A stretch of 32,582 nucleotides of DNA from Candidatus Zixiibacteriota bacterium (GTDB lineage Bacteria; Zixibacteria; MSB-5A5; GN15; FEB-12): NCBI GenBank assembly GCA_024277795.1, contig JAJRUL010000075.1:1-32582 (forward strand), in the 5' to 3' direction. The notes under the pieces were generated by a model. That model made no database searches and was not told the DNA's origin. It saw only the letters and a list, made by a program, of their open reading frames with translations. Shown piece by piece: positions 17,529 to 25,581 of this stretch. Positions within the stretch are counted from its first letter, which is position 1. The number at the start of each line of letters is the position of its first letter. Position numbers and translations under genes: made by a program.

Positions 17529-17924
17529 TTAACGACAAATGACGCGTATCTTTCTAAAAATGGAAAGAGCTTCGACAGAAATCCTCATCTTTACAATATC
17601 ATAGCGTCCATACGCTGTTGATGCCCCACTAAACGACGCAATTCTTGAATCCCCTTTGAATTCGAAATAGCCACCTGAAATTTGATACTTCCGTCCAACA
17701 ATCTCATAGATATCAGGTTTTTTCTCCCAAAATGACGGTATATCATTGAGTTCACAATACTTTGCAACAAGATTCGCATGATATGGATAGTCAGATATTT
17801 TGCCCATAATAAGAACCAAACTGCCATCCTTTTCCATGAGAACAAACTTACCTGAAATCGTTCCAGTATCTTGGCCGGCCAACACTGCTTGAACACCTGC
17901 CAAATCGAGAAAATCGACGTTCAT
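17529..17924 (-). CDS. Small protein resembling the Janus/PHPT1 phosphohistidine-phosphatase fold
   Basis: A 131-residue soluble protein with no signal peptide. The start is ATG 17924, one base after the stop of the PHP gene, with AAGGGGAG four bases upstream; the longer open frame into that gene is rejected. Two stretches recall the Janus/PHPT1 family: YPYHANLVAKY (His49), like the catalytic-His region KYHADIYD of animal PHPT1, and later ISGGYFEFKG...FSGASTAYGRYD, like the GGG...I...G.S..YG region. The order and spacing of these motifs are similar. This is recognition by eye, so the family assignment is tentative and enzyme activity is unproven. It is the last gene of a four-gene unit. Confidence 0.75.
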   Translation of the reverse strand: MNVDFLDLAGVQAVLAGQDTGTISGKFVLMEKDGSLVLIMGKISDYPYHANLVAKYCELNDIPSFWEKKPDIYEIVGRKYQISGGYFEFKGDSRIASFSGASTAYGRYDIVKMRISVEALSIFRKIRVICR

Positions 17925-17925
17925 C

Positions 17926-18984
17926 CTACTCCCCTTCAGGTTCAACTCGAAAATGATTGCTAAAAACCCACCCCCTTCTCCCCTTCCATGCTTCGACACG
18001 GTATATCCCCGACTGCTGAACACGATAGTCGAGCATATTCGTTTTAGTTGTCAGGATCGTCTCTCCATTATGAACAATCTTAACCGTTGCCCGTGATGGA
18101 AGATTGACTGACAACGTAACGTGGTCACCATACTTCACACTTCCCCCACAAGTAACAGTATTCACTCCATCAGTAAGCGTGAACTGGGATTTATCGGCAT
18201 TTCCCCAGCGCATATTTGAAAAAAACAGACGACATTCCCGAATTGCCGTGTAAAGCTGATTCTTTGCCCTGTCAAAATCTTTTGAAAGCGGTTCATCAAG
18301 GAGGATATGTGTCCTCAAACATCGAAAATGCACTTTATATGGGAAAATCTCCACAGTCATCGGCCCAACCTTAATCGGGAACGCATGAGCATCAACTCCC
18401 GCAACTCCAGCTACCTTCCGATACATATTCAACTCATCCCATTTCTTTAGAATGCGGTCAGTAGGCCCAATCATTGATTTACGTGGAGAAAGAGCCATTG
18501 CCAACTTATTAAAAGGTGTCAACCGCTCCATCCACTCAGACATCTGGTTCCATATTTCGATACCATCAAAACTGTCTTCCGACCAATCTTTCCAGGGATA
18601 TGGAGGAAATTGTGCCATGCGATCTCTAATCTCATCAGGATGAGCAAGAATACCAAGTGCATTATCAGACGAACCCTCAGCCACATACTCAGAAGCAGTC
18701 ATTGTTTCTGGATAGACGGCAGGTGAATCAAAAAGTAAATAGTGATGATGATCATCCAAATCATTATGCTCATACCCTACAACAACTAATGTATTGCCGT
18801 AGAACCCCTCTTTTCCCGCATCACGATTTGACAGGGTCATATGGTCTGTGAACATCATAAAATCGAGTTTCACTTCACGTCCCAACGCAACAACATCCTC
18901 AAGCACTTTTGTGCCATCAGATTCAGTTGTGTGCATATGCACCGCACCGGAATACTGATAGAAGTTTCCTACTCTTTTACTCAT
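17926..18984 (-). CDS. PHP-domain metal-dependent phosphoesterase with C-terminal Ig-like domain
   Basis: A 352-residue protein from ATG 18984 (a TTG one codon earlier is less likely). The PHP domain shows metal-ligand motifs AVHMHTTESDGT (His16, His18), FTDHMTLSN (Asp47, His48), a GYEH motif, LAHPDE and GVDAH. These are typical of phosphatases and hydrolases with a two- or three-metal centre. Residues after about 270 form a beta-rich domain (KYGDHVTLSVNLPS ... YRVEAWKGRRGWVFSNHFRV) common in CehA/McbA-like PHP proteins. There is no signal peptide, so it is probably cytoplasmic. It overlaps the MFS transporter gene by eight bases. The substrate is unknown. Confidence 0.85.
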   Translation of the reverse strand: MSKRVGNFYQYSGAVHMHTTESDGTKVLEDVVALGREVKLDFMMFTDHMTLSNRDAGKEGFYGNTLVVVGYEHNDLDDHHHYLLFDSPAVYPETMTASEYVAEGSSDNALGILAHPDEIRDRMAQFPPYPWKDWSEDSFDGIEIWNQMSEWMERLTPFNKLAMALSPRKSMIGPTDRILKKWDELNMYRKVAGVAGVDAHAFPIKVGPMTVEIFPYKVHFRCLRTHILLDEPLSKDFDRAKNQLYTAIRECRLFFSNMRWGNADKSQFTLTDGVNTVTCGGSVKYGDHVTLSVNLPSRATVKIVHNGETILTTKTNMLDYRVQQSGIYRVEAWKGRRGWVFSNHFRVEPEGE

Positions 18985-20302
18985 CAACTTTCTTCTCCGT
19001 CTCGGGCAGTTTTCTGAAAATCCAGAGTCCTATCAACATCATCACAGTTAATGAAAGAACACTCATCTTATACGGAAGTTTCGCATAAGATGCCGAATCT
19101 ACATTCAATAGTGAAGCGGTAAAACGCCCAAGCGGTCGATCTGTTTGAAAAAGATACACAGCAAGTGTCCAAACTAGCGGACCGACTATTGCTGCAGCTC
19201 TTCCAGAGAGTGCAAACAACCCAAAAAACTTGCCCAATTCAACTTTGGGTACAAGCTCTGCCAACATCGGGCGAGTTGTTGTCCAAAGTCCGCCAAGCAA
19301 TATGCCGATAACTGAGCCAAGGATCCATATAACAGTCATGTTGTCAGTTACCACAAACAGAATCAAAGCGACAACCCAACCCGTCATAATCAGCTCAAGT
19401 AATTTCTTAAGAGACCAATTCTCGGCAATCTTACCGATCAGAAATGATCCACCGACAGCAGAAACTGTGGACAAAATCAAAAAACTTGTTATCTGTTGAT
19501 CGGAGAGTAAGAGTACTACAGAGCAATACAACCCTATATTAAGAATAACTGTGGTAACTGCATCTTCAACAAAATAATCAGCAACCAGGAATCTGAGCAC
19601 CCCACGATATTTTTTTGTATCTTTAATACCCTCCCAGACTTCCCAATAGGAATTGATAAATGAGATGCTTTTTTGTGTTGTGCTCTTTTTTTCTTTCACC
19701 CAGAGAAATAACGGTATCGAAAAAAGAGCAAACAGAATCGCAGTAGGCAAAAATGAAGCTGTTTTTCCTCCTCCCCCCATACTGAAACGTAAAGCGTCAA
19801 TTTTCAATCCTGAAACAAACGGCAAGACAAGCAACATGCCGACAATAGAGCCAACATATCCTAAAGCGACACCAATACCCGATACAAACCGTGCCTTCTT
19901 CCCTCTTTCTACAGAGTAGAGCAATGAGTTGTAAAACGGTTGACCTGCCTCATAAGCGAAGTTGGCTATTATAAATAGTACAATTGTACCTAGTATCATA
20001 TCTGAAGGTACAAACTGCATTATTCCAACAGCAATGCAACACGTTATAGTAAAAAGAAGTAGGAATATCCGCTTTCGTGTCGAGTGATCTGAGATTGCTC
20101 CAAGAGCGGGGAGGATCAAAGCGGCTAAAAGCATTGAAAAAGAGAAAGGAATATCAAACCATCTGTCGTCGTAACCAAGATCTTCAACGATATATCGTTT
20201 CAAATAAAGAGAAACGATATTCATTGAATAGATTGTGTTGGCAAAATCATACAGAGACCAGCCTATCACCTCTTTACGAAATAAACTGATCTTCTCTGAC
20301 AT
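18977..20302 (-). CDS. MFS transporter of the UMF1 / Atg22-like family
   Basis: A 441-residue integral membrane protein with about 12 helices. The N-terminus GWSLYDFANTIYSMNIVSLY is the hallmark of the Atg22-like (UMF1) major facilitator family, and the loop after helix 2 has GAISDHSTRKR, the MFS motif-A region. Yeast Atg22 exports amino acids from vacuoles, but bacterial substrates are largely unknown. It lies three bases after the HD-domain gene and overlaps the PHP gene, so the three are probably co-translated. Confidence 0.9.
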   Translation of the reverse strand: MSEKISLFRKEVIGWSLYDFANTIYSMNIVSLYLKRYIVEDLGYDDRWFDIPFSFSMLLAALILPALGAISDHSTRKRIFLLLFTITCCIAVGIMQFVPSDMILGTIVLFIIANFAYEAGQPFYNSLLYSVERGKKARFVSGIGVALGYVGSIVGMLLVLPFVSGLKIDALRFSMGGGGKTASFLPTAILFALFSIPLFLWVKEKKSTTQKSISFINSYWEVWEGIKDTKKYRGVLRFLVADYFVEDAVTTVILNIGLYCSVVLLLSDQQITSFLILSTVSAVGGSFLIGKIAENWSLKKLLELIMTGWVVALILFVVTDNMTVIWILGSVIGILLGGLWTTTRPMLAELVPKVELGKFFGLFALSGRAAAIVGPLVWTLAVYLFQTDRPLGRFTASLLNVDSASYAKLPYKMSVLSLTVMMLIGLWIFRKLPETEKKVDE

Positions 20303-20305
20303 GGA

Positions 20306-20866
20306 TTATAGCTTCAGTTGATCGACAATAGTGAGCATTCCCTCTTTAATCAGATCGAGAAACTCCCCTACCTCAAGGCCGATATTGGAACAGGCTTCAA
20401 TATTTTCACGTGTCGCTCCGGCGGCAAATCGTTTTTCAGCAAACCGCCTGAGCATGAAATCTCGATCGATCGAGGCAAGTTTTTTCGATGGATGCATTAG
20501 TGCACACGCTACTATAAACCCTGTTGCAGGATCAACGGCATAGAGTGCATAGTCCAACTTGCTTACACATGGTATATGTCCGGGATGGGCACGGATCGCA
20601 TGGATCATCTCTACAGGTAAGTTATACTTAGCAAGCCATGACTCAGTTACGAACGTATGCCTGTCGGCATCCTCTTTCGTCTCATTGTAATCGAGGTCAT
20701 GAAGTAACCCTGTCATCCCCCAAAGTTCGACATCTTCGTCAAAATATTCAGCAAGCCTGCGCATTCCCACCTCGACCGACAGGATATGTTTCAGCAGATT
20801 GTTGACACCTATTTTTTCAACAACCAAATCGTATGCTTCACTGCGTGTTAATTCAACCGGAGTCAT
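20306..20866 (-). CDS. HD-domain metal-dependent hydrolase
   Basis: A 186-residue cytoplasmic protein of the HD superfamily. Visible ligand motifs are LLKHILSVEVGM (His27), LLHDLDYNET (His56-Asp57), RAHPGH and a later Asp in YAVDPATG. This type, with LLHDLDYE near residue 55, is common as a stand-alone protein in bacteria and is annotated as HDIG-domain hydrolase; a nucleotide or phosphoester substrate is likely but unknown. The ATG at 20866 has no Shine-Dalgarno. It is the first gene of a four-gene unit, and a promoter lies directly upstream. Confidence 0.88.
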   Translation of the reverse strand: MTPVELTRSEAYDLVVEKIGVNNLLKHILSVEVGMRRLAEYFDEDVELWGMTGLLHDLDYNETKEDADRHTFVTESWLAKYNLPVEMIHAIRAHPGHIPCVSKLDYALYAVDPATGFIVACALMHPSKKLASIDRDFMLRRFAEKRFAAGATRENIEACSNIGLEVGEFLDLIKEGMLTIVDQLKL

Positions 20867-20871
20867 ATGAC

Positions 20872-20900
20872 AATTAACAATTCAGTTCGAGTTCTGTCAA
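20872..20900 (-). promoter_or_regulatory. Predicted promoter of the HD-MFS-PHP-Janus unit
   Basis: On the minus strand a perfect TTGACA (20895-20900) is followed after 17 bases by TTAATT (20872-20877), or after 18 by TAATTG. The start ATG of the HD gene is only five bases beyond this -10 box, so transcription would begin at or next to the start codon and the message could be leaderless. No competing promoter was seen in the 67-base gap. Confidence 0.45.
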
Positions 20901-20933
20901 GAATGAGAGAGTAGCTAAGAAAAAAGTCACGGT

Positions 20934-22937
20934 TTAGTTCAAAAAATTCCACGTAAAGCCATAATAGAAGTATCTACCTGGGAGGGTCTGATATTCACGA
21001 CTTCGGTATGGTTCTGAGAGTGTATTTTGAAATATAAAGTGCATACGATAATCTTTCAATGCAAATGAAAGTTTGGCATTCGCTACCAGATACTCTCCCA
21101 TGCCCATCTCTTGATATCCGTCGTATGGGCCGACATAGACAACCTCACCATAAGCGAACAGATCAAGCAATCTTTGTTCCCAGCGCACATGCAACTCTAC
21201 ACCGCCAAACGCCTGATATTCAGGGCTATAAGCAGGTCTTTCATGCACACTCTGGTCGATCCAATGATATGAACCTCCTCCAACCAATGTGAACCTGCTC
21301 CCTAACGCAAACCTTGGCTCTATCGTTGCACTAACGAAATCGATATCATCATTCTCAGGAGAAAACAGAGTTTGAACACTATTTGAGCTATTATACCAGT
21401 CAATACCGTCTCTTATACGCCCACCAGTCACAGAAAGCCCCACGTTGTTTTGAGCAGTCCCTATCTGGGCAGTAATCGAACTGACCAGTTGTTTCTCTGA
21501 TAGTAATTCTTCGTTACCAGATTCGGCATAATCACTAGTTGATATCCCGTATAGTGAAGACTGTCTTGAAGGGAGATGTAGTTCCTGCAATTTTGGCGCT
21601 CGGGATGAATAACCGACTGAGAGAGAATAATACCCGTTCTTGTGCTCATTCGCTATCGTCAACATTGCCTGAGGTAACAACCCGTAACCTTCCGCACTTT
21701 TCCCACCGAGAACTAGAGCAAAACGCAATTTATCTGTTAAACTGGCAAGTTTGAAGCTTACATGCGAAGCAAGACGATTGTACTTCGTAAATCCATTATC
21801 ATACTCCGTATTACCACCTTCAGCAGATAAAGAAAACAGAGCATGACCCGCGAGCCAATCCCTACTGAGGAACATCCCATGTTCAGTTATTCTATATCTT
21901 ACACCAAACTGACTGCTTAACGTCGAGCCATGATGAGCATATGTATATCCAACAACAGAATGAGCAGGCGAGTTGCTATTATCATGTGTCAGAGATATTT
22001 TCATCTGTCGATCAAAATTATTTCTCTGAACACTTTTCCCTCCAATCTCAGGTCTCACTACTATCTGACCACTACGATCATAAAGCTGTCCCCATGTGTG
22101 TAAACCTGTATTTGATTTGAGTGGAAATAAAAAGTCACCGTAGTAATGAAAATCATTCGATCCGCGACCAATAATCGGCCCGTCTGCTTTTCGATACTCG
22201 ATCCCAGCATCAACAGTACGTCCATCACTAAAGCGACCGTTGTATCTACCTCGTACCCAAGAGTATCCAAATGAACCTTTATCAGCAGATAGATTGGTAA
22301 AAGGTTCCGTCCCCTGCGTTTTCGTATGCGTCGTAACTATCGAAGAGATCACATTGTCACTGCCGAACAGTATTCCAAGAGGCCCCCGAAGTGCAAAAAC
22401 TCCATCATCTAACATAGCGGGCATCGCATCCATGTCGACCAAACCGTCAGGTTCTGGAAGATGTTCAAAAGGATCAATAGTCTGTCCACCTGAGATAAGA
22501 CTGAGACGCCCTCCACCCAATCCAAAAGGCTTTATAGTATTACGCATCGGTGTAACCTGACTCTGATTGACAAAAAAAGTAGAACGTGATTTGACATAAT
22601 CTGCAGGGCCATGATAATACGAGCGGTCTATATCATCACGTAGATTAAAGCGATCACTCAGATAATAGACCGCTAATGAATCGAACAGATTGATCGGATC
22701 TATTCTCTCTGCAGTCTGCTCCTTCTTATTTTTCTCAAACCGTTTCTGAAATGTTTCGCGAGCACGTTCCGCATCACTCAGCGTATCAACTCTCAACGAA
22801 TCAGCACGCTCAAGAGAATCAATAGCTATCAGCCGACCAACCACAGTCGTGTCAGATACACTTTTTTCTTCTTGCGAAAACGCAATAAATGGGAGCAATA
22901 CTAAGAGAGAAATGAGTATGCGATATTGAGGTTTCAT
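20934..22937 (-). CDS. TonB-dependent-receptor-like outer-membrane beta-barrel protein
   Basis: A 667-residue exported protein. The signal peptide is clear (MKPQYRILISLLVLLPFIAFSQ). A charged, helical stretch follows (residues ~45-80), then a plug-like region with FALRGPLGILFGSDNVISSIVTTHT, resembling the end of TonB receptor plug domains. The rest is alternating-pattern beta strands typical of a large barrel, ending in YFYYGFTWNFLN, an aromatic C-terminus as recognised by the BAM machinery. I see no standard TonB box or carboxypeptidase-like N-terminal domain, and the plug is short. The ATG overlaps the stop of the ECF S-component gene by four bases, suggesting a joint uptake system. A ligand cannot be named. 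Confidence 0.8.
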   Translation of the reverse strand: MKPQYRILISLLVLLPFIAFSQEEKSVSDTTVVGRLIAIDSLERADSLRVDTLSDAERARETFQKRFEKNKKEQTAERIDPINLFDSLAVYYLSDRFNLRDDIDRSYYHGPADYVKSRSTFFVNQSQVTPMRNTIKPFGLGGGRLSLISGGQTIDPFEHLPEPDGLVDMDAMPAMLDDGVFALRGPLGILFGSDNVISSIVTTHTKTQGTEPFTNLSADKGSFGYSWVRGRYNGRFSDGRTVDAGIEYRKADGPIIGRGSNDFHYYGDFLFPLKSNTGLHTWGQLYDRSGQIVVRPEIGGKSVQRNNFDRQMKISLTHDNSNSPAHSVVGYTYAHHGSTLSSQFGVRYRITEHGMFLSRDWLAGHALFSLSAEGGNTEYDNGFTKYNRLASHVSFKLASLTDKLRFALVLGGKSAEGYGLLPQAMLTIANEHKNGYYSLSVGYSSRAPKLQELHLPSRQSSLYGISTSDYAESGNEELLSEKQLVSSITAQIGTAQNNVGLSVTGGRIRDGIDWYNSSNSVQTLFSPENDDIDFVSATIEPRFALGSRFTLVGGGSYHWIDQSVHERPAYSPEYQAFGGVELHVRWEQRLLDLFAYGEVVYVGPYDGYQEMGMGEYLVANAKLSFALKDYRMHFIFQNTLSEPYRSREYQTLPGRYFYYGFTWNFLN

Positions 22938-23461
22938 CTATATATGCCTTCCCGCATATATAAGCGTTGTGTGACAGGGAAAAGCAACGGGAAAATGATC
23001 AGATTACTTACCAATGAAATCATCGACCAGATCAGACCACCAAGAAATCGTTCTACAAATGGTCCGAATAGCCACGCGTCAACAATGGAAACAGGAATAT
23101 AATACAAAAGTGTACATATAACAGCCGAAGAAAAAAGATAAAGCATTCTCTTTGATCTCCTCAAATCAAAAAGCTCTGCTCTGCGATAGACATACCCAAC
23201 AACTCCTGACAACGAAGCTCCAGTAACTTGAGCTATCATTATCGGTATAAGTGCGGGGCCATACGGATTAAAGAGAGTCCAAAGTGACATACCAATCAAA
23301 CCGACTAACATACCTGTTGTTAAACCGTAAATCAATCCTGCTGTGAAAACGATAAAGAAAATCAGATTAACGTTAGTCAGCCATGAAGTACCGTATGAAA
23401 GAACATATACCATTGCTGACAACAGGGCTACACGTGCAATCAGCAAAGGACGATGCATCAT
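22934..23461 (-). CDS. ECF-type transporter substrate-binding (S) component
   Basis: A 175-residue membrane protein with about five to six helices and few charges. Length, the N-terminal ARVALLSAMVYVLSYG pattern and the GLIYGLTTGMLVGLIGMSLW segment fit S components of energy-coupling-factor vitamin transporters. No ATPase (EcfA) or EcfT gene is in the window, so it would share a module encoded elsewhere. Tandem ATGs at 23461 and 23458 overlap the TGA of the metalloprotease gene. The following gene encodes an outer-membrane receptor-like barrel, so the pair may carry one micronutrient across both membranes. The substrate class (vitamin or metal chelate) is unknown. Confidence 0.72.
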   Translation of the reverse strand: MMHRPLLIARVALLSAMVYVLSYGTSWLTNVNLIFFIVFTAGLIYGLTTGMLVGLIGMSLWTLFNPYGPALIPIMIAQVTGASLSGVVGYVYRRAELFDLRRSKRMLYLFSSAVICTLLYYIPVSIVDAWLFGPFVERFLGGLIWSMISLVSNLIIFPLLFPVTQRLYMREGIYR

Positions 23462-25581
23462 CGAATAATCGCAACTTTCGTATGTGCTTTAACGAGCAAG
23501 TTATCTTTTGAGCTGTTACTGAACAATCGAGCAAAGGCAATGTACACACCTGAGGCGACTTCATTGTTTGAATCATTCAATAAATCCCACTCGATTTCAT
23601 ACAACCCATCACGAACGATAAACTGGCTGAACTCAGAAACAGTACCTGCTGTCAACGTTTTGATTCTTTCACCCGCAATGGTGTATAGATCAATTTCCAA
23701 ATATGGTGGTTCACCAGAAAAAGGCGAACCATAAATAGGAAATCCAAGTGAATCAGTCTCGACCATAAACCTGAAGGTCACAGCAGAGTTTGTCATATTG
23801 TCCAAGACCGCAGGATTCGGGTATGGTTCCAATACTGCGCTCGGAAGGTTTGCCTTAGTTGAATCAGGTTGGAACTCGGAATCCTCGGCAAAGAAACCAA
23901 CTCCCATCTTCAAAAAATAAGGGAATGCTTGATACATACTCCGAACGGGTGAAGCAGGAGAAAAAGCGACGGTTATAGAATGGTACTGCCGTGGATTCGG
24001 CAGACCGAGATGTGTCACAAAATCATCTGCAGCAAAAAGCGGAAGGACTTCGACAGAATCAACATTACTTGCAAAGCTAAAGATAAAAGATGTACCCCAA
24101 GGATTCGGCAAAGTAGGGATACCAAAATTAGCGCCATCTCCTAAAGCAAGATAGAGATCAAAAACCGAATCGATAACGATAAAGTCATAGACTGACGCTG
24201 TATCATCAAGTAAAGTCGAATCTATGCAATCGACACCAGAGTAATTATTGCATTTCCAATAGCTTGTATCATAAGGAATCGCCGGCCACGGTTCAACAAA
24301 GGTGACATAAGCGGCTCCATTGTGTCTCGGGCTTAACGGATTTTCATTACCGAGTTGTATCACGGGATAAGAAAAATACTCCGGGATCATCGAACTTGGA
24401 AATTCAGGATAAGCCGATCCCTCAGCATGAGCAATTCCCGGTGGAGCTAATGCAAACCGACTCCCTGTAAAATAATTAGCTACTACAAAATCTGAGAAAA
24501 TAGTAGCCCAGCTTTCTGTCCCATTGCTCGCTGAGTCGATTACCGCTTGAGCGGCAAGCAAAAAGCTAGCCCCAGGGCCCATCGTTCCACATTTAAGCCA
24601 AATATCACGAATGATATCCCTTCCCATATGATCAGCGACAAATATAGGGAAAATGGCTGAGGCGTACGGATGAGAATCGGAGTATGATTTGAATTGCTGA
24701 ATAGAAGCACGAGGATCATCAAAAAACCACGGAAGGTAGAGATAGTAATCATTGATATTGTCATAAATCTCCTCCTCCATCCATGTCGATGACATCTCCA
24801 TCCAATACCGGGCTACGAAATTGTCATTATATATCTCTGCTTCAGTCCAATCGATTGCAAATTGCACAGCATGAAAATATTCATGTGCCGCAGTAACTCG
24901 AACAGCATCAAGAGGACGATTGACATAATCGGGGAGGCTTTGGTAATCATTGTCCAATTCAATAAAAGCAGTTGCAGTTTGACCACCCGCTATCGCAGAA
25001 TCTATCCAAGTTTGCCCGTACAATCCGCCCTGCAAGTTACTTAACCAAATATCTACTCGATCATCTCCATCAGTATAAAACCCATCACCTATTGGAGCTG
25101 GATAACCTAGTACATTGACAATATGGTTATGCACAGAGTCAAAAATTATTGCAACAGAGTCGACAAAATCTGGAACGCCGTTACTATTGAGATCGACAGA
25201 TGACTGATAAACGGCATCATCCCCTGTCATAGTATAGTGGATCAAAAATTGACCCGATGGTGATGCGACTGTTTGCTCAGACAATAACTGTGGACGTGTT
25301 TGGATTGTAACACCTGTAGCCAATAAAAAATCTTTGTCTATCCTGTCTTTATTAGCAACAAAGTTTGCAATCGCCGACATACCGCACTTGATACGTTCAG
25401 GTCGTTCAGTAAGCACACCATCATCAGTAACTCTAACAGGAAACTCGCGTAACTGCCCGGTCACAAACATATAGTCTTCGATAATCTGTAACTGCTGATC
25501 ATCAGTGAGAGCTTCATCACTGTAAGTAGTTGTTCCAAGAATTGTGATAAATACAAGAATGGTTGTGGACAACAGTTTCAC
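23458..25581 (-). CDS. Secreted zinc metalloprotease with type-IX/FlgD-like C-terminal domain
   Basis: A 707-residue exported protein. I chose GTG 25581, which shares a base with the TAG of the upstream PHP gene (TAGTG) and has AAAGGA six bases before it; it leads straight into a signal peptide (KLLSTTILVFITILGTTTYS). The zinc motif HEYFH (His233, Glu234, His237) is followed after about 30 residues by STWMEEEIYD, a likely source of the third ligand, as in MXAN_6640-type putative metalloproteases. A calcium-loop-like stretch (VDLNSNGVPDFVDS) precedes it. The last ~110 residues start with EPYPNPAV and end with GVYIAFARLF ... KVAIIR, like type IX secretion or FlgD Ig-like C-terminal domains. Proteolytic activity is inferred; the target is unknown. 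Confidence 0.85.
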   Translation of the reverse strand: MKLLSTTILVFITILGTTTYSDEALTDDQQLQIIEDYMFVTGQLREFPVRVTDDGVLTERPERIKCGMSAIANFVANKDRIDKDFLLATGVTIQTRPQLLSEQTVASPSGQFLIHYTMTGDDAVYQSSVDLNSNGVPDFVDSVAIIFDSVHNHIVNVLGYPAPIGDGFYTDGDDRVDIWLSNLQGGLYGQTWIDSAIAGGQTATAFIELDNDYQSLPDYVNRPLDAVRVTAAHEYFHAVQFAIDWTEAEIYNDNFVARYWMEMSSTWMEEEIYDNINDYYLYLPWFFDDPRASIQQFKSYSDSHPYASAIFPIFVADHMGRDIIRDIWLKCGTMGPGASFLLAAQAVIDSASNGTESWATIFSDFVVANYFTGSRFALAPPGIAHAEGSAYPEFPSSMIPEYFSYPVIQLGNENPLSPRHNGAAYVTFVEPWPAIPYDTSYWKCNNYSGVDCIDSTLLDDTASVYDFIVIDSVFDLYLALGDGANFGIPTLPNPWGTSFIFSFASNVDSVEVLPLFAADDFVTHLGLPNPRQYHSITVAFSPASPVRSMYQAFPYFLKMGVGFFAEDSEFQPDSTKANLPSAVLEPYPNPAVLDNMTNSAVTFRFMVETDSLGFPIYGSPFSGEPPYLEIDLYTIAGERIKTLTAGTVSEFSQFIVRDGLYEIEWDLLNDSNNEVASGVYIAFARLFSNSSKDNLLVKAHTKVAIIR

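Noticed and set aside
17925-18023. Longer start of the Janus-like gene (33 extra codons)
   Set aside because: It lies within the PHP gene's 3' end; ATG 17924 has a clear AAGGGGAG and sits one base after the PHP stop.
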